NCBI GenBank assembly: GCA_013696105.1
Contig: JACCZE010000376.1
Coordinates: 1 to 38,450 of the forward strand
From: Planctomycetota bacterium
GTDB taxonomy: Bacteria; Planctomycetota; UBA11346
Direction: 5' to 3'
DNA: 38,450 nucleotides
Positions 15,630-24,780 of the stretch are shown piece by piece. Every line of letters starts with the position of its first letter. The stretch's first letter is position 1. A program made the translations under genes and the position numbers. The notes beneath the pieces are model-generated. The model had not been told where the DNA came from and did not search any database. It saw only the letters and a list, made by a program, of their open reading frames with translations.

Positions 15630-17393
15630 TCAGGGCGTCGCCGCGCTGAGCACGGCCATGCCGCTGGTCTCGCGCACCGAGCGCAGGCCGGGCAGCGCAG
15701 CGAGCCAGGCCCCAGTGTCCGCGACCGGGACGACCGCCGCGCGCACCTCTGAGGTCGTCAGCCCGCCAGGGGCGATCATGGCGATGGCTTCGGCGAACGC
15801 TGCGTGGACCACCAGGCTCAGACGTCCGGCCGGAGCGGCGACGGGGTCGGCGCTGAGCACGTCCTGTCCGGGATGGAACCACGCATGACGGGCGACCGCG
15901 CGCCGGCGCGGGTCCGGCTCGACCGCGATCATGCGCACCGGGCGCACCATCAGGCGCAAGCAGACGACATCGCTGCTCCAACCGCATCCCAGCAGCAGCC
16001 AGTCGTCGTCCGTGTCCGCCACCGCCTCGACCACTGCGCGCCACGCGCCGGAGCGCTCCTCCCTGCGCACCTGCCGCCGCAACGCCGCGGGCAGGCCGGT
16101 GAACCAGCCGGCGCGATGGCGGCGCGCCTGTTCTCCGACGATGAGCTGGCGCATGCGCGCGAAGCGCGCGGCGGCGACAGTTGCACGGGTGCGCGCGGCG
16201 AATGCGCGCAGAGTCTCGAAAGGTGCGCGCCGCATCGGCGGCAGGATCTCGCTCACGACATCCCCCGGATGGATCCAGCTCTGGCCGGCAGGGATCGACC
16301 ATCCGCTTCCGGCCAGGGCGACCGGCACGACCTCCGCCTCGGCGGTATCGGCGAGCGCGAAAGCGCCCAGGCGGAAGCGCTGGATACGTCCGTCGCGGGT
16401 GCGCCGCCCCTCCGGAAAGATGTACAGCCCTTCGCTGGCGATCATCGAGGGGTCGGTGATCGCCGCGCTCTCCTCGTCGTCGGCGCGCTCGAGGCGATCG
16501 GAATTGCGTACGCCGGCGAACCGTGCCGCCAGCCCGAGGAACGGCGCCCGGAAGACCCAGGTCTTGGCGAGCAGATTGCGCGTACCTGGAAGGGCGCAGG
16601 CGCTGAGGATGTCGAGGATCGACTCGTGGTTCGACACCACGATGCGCCGTCCCGCCAACGATGCGGGATCGCCGCTCCAGCTCCAGCGCACGGTCGGCGT
16701 CACCACATACACGAGGCGCATCCACCAGCGCATGCCCGCGCGCAGGAGCCGGCTGCGATGGTTGCCAGCCAGAAGGACCACCAGTGAGAAGGGCGGCATC
16801 AGCACGCAGGACAGCGCGAACATACCGTAGCCGCACAGGGTGTTCGCAAGCGTCAGTCCAGCGACCGGTCGCCGACCCGCTGCACGCACCAGCAGACGCG
16901 CGCAGGTCAGCTGCACCGCCAGCGTGAGCAGGATCACCGGGGCTGCGAGGTGCAGTTCCGTCATCATCGTTGCGCCAGCAGCGACGATCGGGGCGAGGGC
17001 CCAACGCACGGCGAGGCGCGAGCCGGCGCCGCGCTCGGCGACCGCGTGGGCCCACCCCGCCATGCCCGCGACCGTGGCGCCGACCGTCGCGAGCAGACGC
17101 GCTGCGCCCTCTCCCGGAGCGACCAGATGCTCGTGGCCCCGATCGAGCAGGACGAGGATGCCGTATCCGACCGCCCATGCGATCACGCCCCACGTCACGG
17201 CCCCGAAGCGCCAGCGCGACCACAGCCCGGCCAGGAGGATGGCCAGCGGCCACCAGTGCGTGACGCCCTGGGGTCGATCGAGCGCGATGCGCGCGACCTG
17301 CTGCCCAACTGGAACCGCCGCGATTCCGCACGCGATCAGCAGCGCCCATTCGCCGGCGATACGAACCCGGCCGCGAACCGGCACGGACTCCAT
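15630..17393 (-). CDS. Membrane domain + PlsC-type acyltransferase + C-terminal methyltransferase-like domain
   Basis: Several N-terminal hydrophobic segments; VVSNHESILDIL...YIFPEGRRTRDGRIQRFRLGAFALA (PlsC NHxxxxD and FPEG motifs); C-terminal LLLGCGWSSDVVCLRLMVRPVRMIAVEPDPRRRAVARHAWF. Confidence 0.78.
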   Translation of the reverse strand: MESVPVRGRVRIAGEWALLIACGIAAVPVGQQVARIALDRPQGVTHWWPLAILLAGLWSRWRFGAVTWGVIAWAVGYGILVLLDRGHEHLVAPGEGAARLLATVGATVAGMAGWAHAVAERGAGSRLAVRWALAPIVAAGATMMTELHLAAPVILLTLAVQLTCARLLVRAAGRRPVAGLTLANTLCGYGMFALSCVLMPPFSLVVLLAGNHRSRLLRAGMRWWMRLVYVVTPTVRWSWSGDPASLAGRRIVVSNHESILDILSACALPGTRNLLAKTWVFRAPFLGLAARFAGVRNSDRLERADDEESAAITDPSMIASEGLYIFPEGRRTRDGRIQRFRLGAFALADTAEAEVVPVALAGSGWSIPAGQSWIHPGDVVSEILPPMRRAPFETLRAFAARTRATVAAARFARMRQLIVGEQARRHRAGWFTGLPAALRRQVRREERSGAWRAVVEAVADTDDDWLLLGCGWSSDVVCLRLMVRPVRMIAVEPDPRRRAVARHAWFHPGQDVLSADPVAAPAGRLSLVVHAAFAEAIAMIAPGGLTTSEVRAAVVPVADTGAWLAALPGLRSVRETSGMAVLSAATP

Positions 17394-17806
17394 CAGTTCG
17401 ACGCGTCGAGCGCGGCGAGGACATCCGCCGGGATGCGCGTCGGGCGTCCGGCGCGCGTCACCGCGGCGACCGTTACCGTGCCCTCGGCGCAATCGACGCC
17501 CTCATGGCGCACGATGGTTGTGAACGACATGCGGCTCGGTCCGCGCACGCTGACGGTCGTCTCGAGTTCGGCGACGTCGTCGAAGCGCAGGCTCTTGCGG
17601 TAACGGATGGTGCATTCGACCACCGGCATGAACACGCCCGATTCCTCGAGCGCACGGTAGCTGGCGCCGACCGCGCGCAGCCACGAGATGCGCGCTTCCT
17701 CGAGCCAGACCACGTAGGCGCCGTGATGGGCGAAGCCCATCTGGTCGCTCTCGGCGTAGCGTACGCGGATGGTTTGGAGGTGTCGGGGCGCGGCGGCGAT
17801 GACCAT
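17393..17806 (-). CDS. Acyl-CoA thioesterase, YbgC-like
   Basis: IRVRYAESDQMGFAHHGAYVVWLEEARISWLRAVGASYRALEESGVFMPVVECTIRYRKSLRFDD; stop/start overlap ATGA with the next gene. Confidence 0.88.
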   Translation of the reverse strand: MVIAAAPRHLQTIRVRYAESDQMGFAHHGAYVVWLEEARISWLRAVGASYRALEESGVFMPVVECTIRYRKSLRFDDVAELETTVSVRGPSRMSFTTIVRHEGVDCAEGTVTVAAVTRAGRPTRIPADVLAALDASN

Positions 17807-17815
17807 GCCCTCCGG

Positions 17816-19336
17816 TCAGGGCGTGGGCGCCGACATCGAGATCTTGTCGGCCGCGGGAGCGGTCGGCGTCCGATAGAGCGCACCGGGAAGCGAGATCAGC
17901 ACGATGGTCGCAGCCGCGGCGGCGGCGATCGTCCAGTAGCCCATGGTCGTCGGTCCCGTGGCCGGACGTTCCTTGCCGGGTGAAGCCCACAGGGCGATCA
18001 CCAGGCGCAGGTAATAGGCGGCTCCGATCACGGCCATGATCATCGCGAAGACCGCGACCATCCACCACCCCTTGGCGACGAGGTCGGTGAAGACCAGGAA
18101 TTTTCCCAGGAATCCCGCGGTGGGCGGAAAGCCGGCGAAGCTCGCGAGGAAGACGGTCAGGGTCAGACCATAGAAGGGCGTCGCGCGGCCCTGGCCGGAG
18201 AGGCCACTGAGCGTGTCGTTGGCGTCATCGGCGCCGGACATCGCGGCGATCGCCGACATCGCGCCCGCGGTCGCGATCGCGTAACCGACCAGATAGAACC
18301 ATAGTCCGCCGAGGGACAGGGTGTCGCCCGTCGATGGGACCGCGAAGGCGAGCAGCATGTAGCCGGCATGCGCGACCGAGCTGAAGGCGATCATGCGCCG
18401 CACGCTGGTCTGCTTGAGCGCGCTGAAGTTTCCGAGGACCACGCTCAGGAGGCCGAGCAGCATGAGGATGAGCTGGTAGTTCCGCAGCGATCCCTTCGCC
18501 ACCGCGCTCACGGTCACCGCCGCGTCGAGCCCGAGGACTCCGCTCACGGACACGCCGCCAGAGACGGAGACCAGGTTCAGCCAGATCGCTCCGAGCGCAG
18601 CGAATCCGCCGACCTTGACCACGGCGCCCATGAAACCGGTTATCGCCACCGGCGCACCGGTGTACGCGTCCGGGCTCCAGAAGTGGAACGGCACCGCGCC
18701 GATCTTGAACAGCAGGCCGATGATGATCAGCAGCTGGCCAAACATGAACAGATCGGCCCGTCCCGCGATCGCGACGTGGCCGAAGCGGGTGAACCCGGTC
18801 GCGCCGTAGGTCAGCGCAGCGCCATAGAGGAAGATTGCGCTGAACACCGCGCCCATGATGAAATACTTGAACAAGCCTTCGTTCGAATCGCGGCGGTGCC
18901 GGCGCAGTCCGACCAGCGCGTAGACCGCGAGGCTGGTCATCTCGAGCGCCAGGAACAGGGCGAGCGAGTCGTTCGACATCGCCATGAGCATCGCGCCCGC
19001 AGCGGCGAAGAGCGTCAGCGCGTACGGCTCGCCTCCGGCGTAATCGTCGCGGCCCAGGGTCTGCTGCAGTCCGGCCAGGGCGCACAAAGTCGAGGCGATG
19101 ATCGCCCCGCACAGCCACATGCGTGCGGTGTCCATCGCGAACAGGCCGTGCACGTGACCGGGGCTCGCGAAGACTTGCGCGACGCCTGCGGCGACCAGGA
19201 ACACCGCGGCGATCCACGGCAGCCAAGCGTGCTTGGCCGCGCGCTGCAGGAACGGCTCCGATCCGAGCACGACCAGCGCACCGCAGATCGTCAGCACGAC
19301 CGGCATCAACAAGGGGAACAGATCGGTGGGGTGCAT
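17816..19336 (-). CDS. nuoN: NADH-quinone oxidoreductase subunit N
   Basis: 506 aa polytopic protein following nuoM; YFIMGAVFSAIFLYGAALTYGATG, PFHFWSPDAYTGAPVAITGFM. Confidence 0.95.
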   Translation of the reverse strand: MHPTDLFPLLMPVVLTICGALVVLGSEPFLQRAAKHAWLPWIAAVFLVAAGVAQVFASPGHVHGLFAMDTARMWLCGAIIASTLCALAGLQQTLGRDDYAGGEPYALTLFAAAGAMLMAMSNDSLALFLALEMTSLAVYALVGLRRHRRDSNEGLFKYFIMGAVFSAIFLYGAALTYGATGFTRFGHVAIAGRADLFMFGQLLIIIGLLFKIGAVPFHFWSPDAYTGAPVAITGFMGAVVKVGGFAALGAIWLNLVSVSGGVSVSGVLGLDAAVTVSAVAKGSLRNYQLILMLLGLLSVVLGNFSALKQTSVRRMIAFSSVAHAGYMLLAFAVPSTGDTLSLGGLWFYLVGYAIATAGAMSAIAAMSGADDANDTLSGLSGQGRATPFYGLTLTVFLASFAGFPPTAGFLGKFLVFTDLVAKGWWMVAVFAMIMAVIGAAYYLRLVIALWASPGKERPATGPTTMGYWTIAAAAAATIVLISLPGALYRTPTAPAADKISMSAPTP

Positions 19337-19337
19337 G

Positions 19338-20885
19338 TCAGGGCCGGGGTGCTGGGGTGGCGACGGACACGGCGGGAACGCGTGCCGCGGCGTCGGAAGC
19401 GACCGCGTCGGGTCTGCCCGCCTTGGTCGCCGCAGGTGCGCCGAGGCGCTCCGCGACGCGGCCGGCGCGATCGCTGATCGGCTTGGGGTAGAAGCCGAAG
19501 AAGAAGCTCGCGATCAGCAGCGCGATCACGGCGATCGCCTCGGCGGAACCGAGGTCGGTCATCGCGTCGCGGTTGCTCGCGCCATGTCCTTTGCCGTAGA
19601 ACCAGCGCTGGATCAGGATGAGCAGATAGACGACGCCGAGGATGACCGAGAGTCCGGCGATCGCCGCGACCCAGAAGCCGGAACCATTGAAGATGCCCAG
19701 CAGCAGTTCGAACTCGCCGACGAAGTTCAGCGTGCCTGGCAGAGCCGCGGATGCGAGCGCGGCCATGACGAACAGCACCGCCAGGATCGGCGTGCGGTCG
19801 GCGAGGGCGCCGAAATCGTCGAGCCCCACGGTCTGCGCGCGCGACTCGACATAACCGACGAGCAGGAACAGCGCAGCGACCGAGAAGCCGTGCGCGACCA
19901 TCTGCACCGCCGCGCCATTGAGCGCTTCGGGCGCGAACGAGAAGATGCCGACCATCACCAGGCCGAGATGGCTCATGCTCGAGTACGCCAGCATGCGCTT
20001 GGCGTCGTCCTGGGCGATCGCCACCAAGGCTCCGCCGACCGTGCCGATCAGGCCGAGGACGATGAACAGGTCCGCCCAATGCGCGCTCTGCTCGGGGAAG
20101 ATCGGCAGGACGAAGCGCAGGAAACCGTAGATGCCGATCTTCGCCATGGCGCCGGCGAGCAGGACGACTCCCGCTCCGGGCGTCTCGGCATAGGTGCGCG
20201 ACTGCCAGCCGTGCAGCGGCACCAACGGCACCTTCACGGCGAAGGCCAGGACGAACGACCAGAACAGCAGGGTCATGGTCCTGGGCGAATCCTCGAAGGC
20301 GGCCGCGATGCCGGCGGTGATCGCCGCCAACTCGGTGGTCTGCATCTTCCAGGCGATGAACCAGATCCCGACCAGCATGAAGATCGAGCCGAGCATGGTG
20401 TAGAGGAAGAACCACATCGCGGCGGTGCGGCGCTCGATGCCGCCGAACACGGCGATGATCACCACCATGGGGATGAGCATGCCTTCGTAGCAGACGAAGA
20501 AGACCACGAGATCGCGTGCGAGCAGCGCGCCGATCATCAGCGCCTCCATCGCGAAGACGCTGACCACGAATTCGCGCATGCGCGATCCCGCCTGGCGCCG
20601 GCTGCCGAGGATGGCGATCGGCGTCAGCCAGGTCACCAACTGGATCAGCCAGCCGCTCAGGCCATCGCTGGCCAGGCTCAGGTGCACCTGGGCGCCGGTT
20701 CCCCACAGCGTGAACCACGGGATCGACACCTGCAGATCGGGGCCGGTGACCAATGGCACGCCGAGGGCGGCGATCACGAGGCTCAGGACCAGGCCCAGGC
20801 GGAAGCTCGCGTCGCTATCCTTGCCCGAAGCGAAGCAGGTGAGGATCGCCGCGAAGATGGGCGCCGAAATCAGGAGGTAGAGCAT
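19338..20885 (-). CDS. nuoM: NADH-quinone oxidoreductase subunit M
   Basis: FFVCYEGMLIPMVVIIAVFGG, AFAVKVPLVPLHGWQSRTYAETPGAGVVLLAG, KRMLAYSSMSHLGLVMVG. Confidence 0.96.
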   Translation of the reverse strand: MLYLLISAPIFAAILTCFASGKDSDASFRLGLVLSLVIAALGVPLVTGPDLQVSIPWFTLWGTGAQVHLSLASDGLSGWLIQLVTWLTPIAILGSRRQAGSRMREFVVSVFAMEALMIGALLARDLVVFFVCYEGMLIPMVVIIAVFGGIERRTAAMWFFLYTMLGSIFMLVGIWFIAWKMQTTELAAITAGIAAAFEDSPRTMTLLFWSFVLAFAVKVPLVPLHGWQSRTYAETPGAGVVLLAGAMAKIGIYGFLRFVLPIFPEQSAHWADLFIVLGLIGTVGGALVAIAQDDAKRMLAYSSMSHLGLVMVGIFSFAPEALNGAAVQMVAHGFSVAALFLLVGYVESRAQTVGLDDFGALADRTPILAVLFVMAALASAALPGTLNFVGEFELLLGIFNGSGFWVAAIAGLSVILGVVYLLILIQRWFYGKGHGASNRDAMTDLGSAEAIAVIALLIASFFFGFYPKPISDRAGRVAERLGAPAATKAGRPDAVASDAAARVPAVSVATPAPRP

Positions 20886-20891
20886 GTCCGG

Positions 20892-22997
20892 TCAGCCGAT
20901 CATCAGGTGGACGAACCGGAGGACCACGGTCCCCATGGCATTGAGTCCGATCGCGATCTCGTCGATCCACAGCAATGCGCCGACGCCAGCGATGCTCAGC
21001 GCCAGGCTCGCGCGCATCCGGCCGCGCTGCAGCGTGGCGTATCCGTCGCCGAGGAAGGTCGCTACTTCGGCGACCAGATAGGTGATACCGCCGACCAGCG
21101 CCTGCTCGACGATCCAGTACAGGAGCAGGCTGATCCACCTCGTGGGCAGCACGATCAGGGCGTGGTACACGCGATCGAAAGACCAGGTCCATGCGGCTCC
21201 GAAACCGGTGGGATCCGATGACGGGTGCGCCTCGGCGCTGGCGCCGGTCGGGCCGCGCCGCCAGCGCAGGACGGCGATGATCAGGCCGATCACCGCGGCG
21301 GAGGTCCCGGCAGCGGCGATCAGCCACGGGGAGATGTGGTGGGCGTCGGTCTCGCCGTGGGCCGCGAGCTGCTGGGCGGGGGCCAGCACCGGCGCCAGGT
21401 ACTGCTGGAAGATGTCCAGCCGGATGGAGTTCACGTTGAACATCTCGAACCACAGGAAACCGGAGACCAAGCTGCCGACGCCCAGCACCACCAGCGGTAT
21501 GGCCATGGTCAGCGGGGTCGGGGACACGTGGGCCTTGGCCTCGTCGCTCAGGCGACTCGGGCTCCAGAACGTGAGCATCATCACGCGCGTCATGTACACC
21601 GCGGTCAGCCCGGCGGTGACGAGACCGACAACGCACACCACCAGTGAGAGGTTGAGCGGGCCGAAACCGAGATCCGTAGTCGTATGGCCGACAGCGAGAC
21701 GTTCGAGGATCAGGTCCTTGGACATGAAGCCGGCGCCCAGCGGCAGGCCGAGGATCGAGAACCAGGCGAAGCACAGCATGGCGTAGGTCAGGAGCAGGGG
21801 CTTGCGCCCATTGACCGTGATCAGGTGCAATCCGCCCATGCGCCGCATGTCCTGCTCGTGGTGCAGGCTGTGGATGACCGCGCCTGCGCCGAGGAACAGC
21901 GTGGCCTTGAAGAAGGCGTGGGTGAAGACGTGGAAGAGGGCGACGTCGAAGGCCGCGGCCCCGGCGGCCATGAACATGAAGCCGAGCTGGCTGACCGTCG
22001 AATAGGCGAGCGCCTTCTTGATGTCGTTCTGGAACAAGCCCGCGACGGCGCCGAATACCGCGGTCAGGCAGCCGACGACCATGATCGTCGCCAGCACCCA
22101 CGGCGGCGCGTGCACGTAGACGTCACCCAGGCGCGCGACCAGGTATACGCCCGAGGTGACCATGGTCGCGGCGTGGATCAGCGCCGACACCGGCGTCGGA
22201 CCGGCCATCGCATCGGGCAGCCAGGTGAGCAGCGGGATCTGCGCGCTCTTGCCGGTGCAGCCGAAGAAGATCAGCATCGCCGCGAGCGCGATCATGCCCT
22301 CGGCGCCGGCGATGGCGCCGGCGTTGTCGGTATTGCGGAACCACATCGCGATGTCGCGGTAGTCGAGGCTGCCGCAGACGCTCACCAGCGCGAACGCGCC
22401 GATGAGGAAGCCGAGGTCGCCGATACGATTCACCACGAACGCCTTGCGCGCCGCGTCGTTGTACTCGGTGGTCTTGTGCCAGAAGCCGATCAGCAGGTAC
22501 GAGCACAGGCCGACCCCCTCCCAACCCAGGAAAGTCACCGGCAGGCTGCCGCCCAGCACCAGGATGATCATGCTGAACATGAACAGGTTCAGGTAGCTCA
22601 TGAACCGGGCGAAGCCTCGATCCGACCACATGTAGCCGACCGAGTAGAGATGGATGAGCGTGCCGATGCCGGTCACGAACAGCAGCATCATGCTGGTGAG
22701 CGAATCGAAGAGCAGGCCGAACGAGAGGTGGAAGCTGCCGGCCGAGAACCACGTCCAGTATTCGGGGTGCAGAGACGGCGCGATGACCGATTCGCCGGAG
22801 ATCATCTTCGGATATTCGCTGAGCTGGATCGCGGCGAAGAGGGTGAAGAGGAAGCTCAAGGCGGGCATGCCCACCGCGATCAGCGACACGAACGCCCGGT
22901 TCGGTCCGATCTTTGAACGCGCACCGGCCAGACTCAGCGCTCCATTGATGAGCGCACCGATCAGCGGCAGGACGGGAATGAGCCAGAGCGGAGTCAC
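20892..22997 (-). CDS. nuoL: NADH-quinone oxidoreductase subunit L
   Basis: GWEGVGLCSYLLIGFWHKTTEYNDAARKAFVVNRIGDLGFLIG, GKSAQIPLLTWLPDAMAGPTPVSALIHAATMVTSGVYL; GTG start 22997 with GAGGA upstream. Confidence 0.97.
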   Translation of the reverse strand: MTPLWLIPVLPLIGALINGALSLAGARSKIGPNRAFVSLIAVGMPALSFLFTLFAAIQLSEYPKMISGESVIAPSLHPEYWTWFSAGSFHLSFGLLFDSLTSMMLLFVTGIGTLIHLYSVGYMWSDRGFARFMSYLNLFMFSMIILVLGGSLPVTFLGWEGVGLCSYLLIGFWHKTTEYNDAARKAFVVNRIGDLGFLIGAFALVSVCGSLDYRDIAMWFRNTDNAGAIAGAEGMIALAAMLIFFGCTGKSAQIPLLTWLPDAMAGPTPVSALIHAATMVTSGVYLVARLGDVYVHAPPWVLATIMVVGCLTAVFGAVAGLFQNDIKKALAYSTVSQLGFMFMAAGAAAFDVALFHVFTHAFFKATLFLGAGAVIHSLHHEQDMRRMGGLHLITVNGRKPLLLTYAMLCFAWFSILGLPLGAGFMSKDLILERLAVGHTTTDLGFGPLNLSLVVCVVGLVTAGLTAVYMTRVMMLTFWSPSRLSDEAKAHVSPTPLTMAIPLVVLGVGSLVSGFLWFEMFNVNSIRLDIFQQYLAPVLAPAQQLAAHGETDAHHISPWLIAAAGTSAAVIGLIIAVLRWRRGPTGASAEAHPSSDPTGFGAAWTWSFDRVYHALIVLPTRWISLLLYWIVEQALVGGITYLVAEVATFLGDGYATLQRGRMRASLALSIAGVGALLWIDEIAIGLNAMGTVVLRFVHLMIG

Positions 22998-23012
22998 GAG
23001 CAGATCCTCACC

Positions 23013-23140
23013 AGGGGGGCAGCGCCGGAGGCGCGATGATGGGGGGTCGCGAGACCTCCCATCTGAAGAATGGCCCTCTCGCGGCTCGACCGCGAGCGCC
23101 CGCCCATGCGGGCGGACGGCCGTAGGCCGTCAGGGGCCAG
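23013..23140. repeat. Array of five consecutive hairpins in the nuoK-nuoL intergenic region
   Basis: GCGCC-GGA-GGCGC; GATGGGGGGTC-GCGA-GACCTCCCATC; CTCGCGG-CTCGA-CCGCGAG; CGCCCGC-CCAT-GCGGGCG; ACGGCC-GTA-GGCCGT; outer pairing TGGCCC/GGGCCA around the last three. Confidence 0.7.
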
Positions 23141-23180
23141 TGAGGTCGAAGCGAGCCAGAGATGAGTCGACGACATCCGG

Positions 23181-23498
23181 TTACTCTTTCATCTCTGCGA
23201 ACGCATCGCTGTCGACGGTGTCCTTGCCGCGCGTGATGCAGATCACCATCGCGAGCCCGACGCAGGCCTCTGCTGCGGCGATCGCAATGGTGAACAGAGG
23301 CGTCAGTTGGCCCCACAGCGACTGCGCCCCCGGCAGCTGCTGGCTGAAGCCCACGAAGCTGAGGTTGACGGCGTTGAGCATCAACTCGACGCCCATGAGC
23401 ACGAGGAAGATGTTGCGACGCGTGAGCACCACCGCGATGCCCAGCGAGAAGAGCACGGCCGCCAGCAGCTGCACATGGAACGGATCAATGCTGTGCAT
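23181..23498 (-). CDS. nuoK: NADH-quinone oxidoreductase subunit K
   Basis: VVLTRRNIFLVLMGVELMLNAVNLSFVGFS...AAAEACVGLAMVI; start 23498 overlaps nuoJ stop. Confidence 0.95.
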   Translation of the reverse strand: MHSIDPFHVQLLAAVLFSLGIAVVLTRRNIFLVLMGVELMLNAVNLSFVGFSQQLPGAQSLWGQLTPLFTIAIAAAEACVGLAMVICITRGKDTVDSDAFAEMKE

Positions 23499-24066
23499 GG
23501 CCGTCCTCGCCTGCTGCCTCATGGACTGGTGGGGAATCCAGGTGGCGCTTGGCGAGCATCACCGCTGCGACCACCGCGATCAGCAGCAGGACGCCGATGA
23601 GCTCGAACAGCAGGTAATAGCCAGGGCCGGCCGGTGTCAGGTCGAACATGGTGTAGGCGATGGGGCCGATCTCGCCGCGTACCTTCGCGGGATCGATGGT
23701 GGAGGCCTCGGTAAACGCCAGCGTGCGCACCGCCATCACCGCGATCGCCAGCGGCAGGATCGCCCCGACGATCGAGAATCCATCGAACCTCGGCACCCGG
23801 TGGTCGCGGGCCTGGTTCAGCACCATGATCACGAACACCACCAGCATCATGATCGCGCCGGCGTAGACGAGGACCTGGATCACGCCCAGGAATGGGCTGC
23901 CCAGCAGCACATAGATGCCGCTGAGGCTGAGCATCACGCCGATCAGATACACGGCGGCATTGATCGGATGCTTCGACAGCAGCACGCCGCCCGCGCACAG
24001 CAGCGTCGCGAGCGCGAACAGCGCGAAGTAGGCCGAGCCGAGCAGTTGGTCGAGGGAGTGGAACAT
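23485..24066 (-). CDS. nuoJ: NADH-quinone oxidoreductase subunit J
   Basis: LLSKHPINAAVYLIGVMLSLSGIYVLLGSPFLGVIQVLVYAGAIMMLVVFVIMVLN. Confidence 0.95.
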   Translation of the reverse strand: MFHSLDQLLGSAYFALFALATLLCAGGVLLSKHPINAAVYLIGVMLSLSGIYVLLGSPFLGVIQVLVYAGAIMMLVVFVIMVLNQARDHRVPRFDGFSIVGAILPLAIAVMAVRTLAFTEASTIDPAKVRGEIGPIAYTMFDLTPAGPGYYLLFELIGVLLLIAVVAAVMLAKRHLDSPPVHEAAGEDGHAQH

Positions 24067-24140
24067 AGGTGGGAGCTGCGCCTAGAAGCTGCGGTCGGAC
24101 TGAGGGCTATTCGCGGGAATCGTGCGGAGGAGGACGGACA

Positions 24141-24719
24141 TCAGTGGTAGGTCCCCGACTTGAACGCTTCCATGGCCTGATCGTGGAGCGCGCCGCCGGG
24201 GGCTTTCTGGCTCTGGGTGTCCTCGAGCGGGTAATCCTTCGGCTCCCAGTCCATGAGCTTGGTGCGGTCGATGACGAAATCGCGGCGGTTGTCGCCTGCG
24301 AGCACGGCCTGGCGCGTATCCATGCGGATCGCATCGCACGGGCAGGCCTCGACGCAGAATCCGCAGAACACGCACAGCAGGAGGTCGATCTCGAACTTCG
24401 CCGGACGCTTCTCGATGTGGTGATCGGGGCTCTCTTCGGCGACGATGTTTATGCAGCGGGCCGGGCAGGCCGTCGAGCACATGAAGCAGGCGACGCAGCG
24501 TGGCGAGCCGTCGGGCCGCTTCATCAGGCGATGGCGCGCGCGGTAGTCGCGCGGCAGATCCGGCTGCACCTCCGGATAATTGATGACCTTGAAATGATCG
24601 GCGTCGAGCAGGCTCTTCCTGGCGTGGCCCAACGTGGTGGCCAGGCCTTTGAAGATCTCGACGAAGTAGATCCGTTCCCAGAACGACAGGTGATCGGGGC
24701 GGGGGACGACCTTAGCCAT
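24141..24719 (-). CDS. nuoI: NADH-quinone oxidoreductase subunit I
   Basis: Two 4Fe-4S motifs CVACFMCSTACP and CVFCGFCVEACP; AGGAGG Shine-Dalgarno upstream. Confidence 0.96.
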   Translation of the reverse strand: MAKVVPRPDHLSFWERIYFVEIFKGLATTLGHARKSLLDADHFKVINYPEVQPDLPRDYRARHRLMKRPDGSPRCVACFMCSTACPARCINIVAEESPDHHIEKRPAKFEIDLLLCVFCGFCVEACPCDAIRMDTRQAVLAGDNRRDFVIDRTKLMDWEPKDYPLEDTQSQKAPGGALHDQAMEAFKSGTYH

Positions 24720-24780
24720 GGGCCACCTCCTGGCGGGCGGCGGCGCGAGACGCGGCGCGTGGTGCGGTTCGAGCGCTCAT
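24712..24780 (-). CDS. Putative coupled smORF between nuoH and nuoI
   Basis: MSARTAPRAASRAAARQEVAHG; ATG overlaps nuoH stop (ATGA), stop TAA lies just inside nuoI start; carries the nuoI Shine-Dalgarno. Confidence 0.3.
   Translation of the reverse strand: MSARTAPRAASRAAARQEVAHG

Noticed and set aside
19233-21221. 662-aa plus-strand ORF
   Set aside because: Antisense to nuoM and nuoN, biased composition (D/R/H/Q), no recognisable domain.
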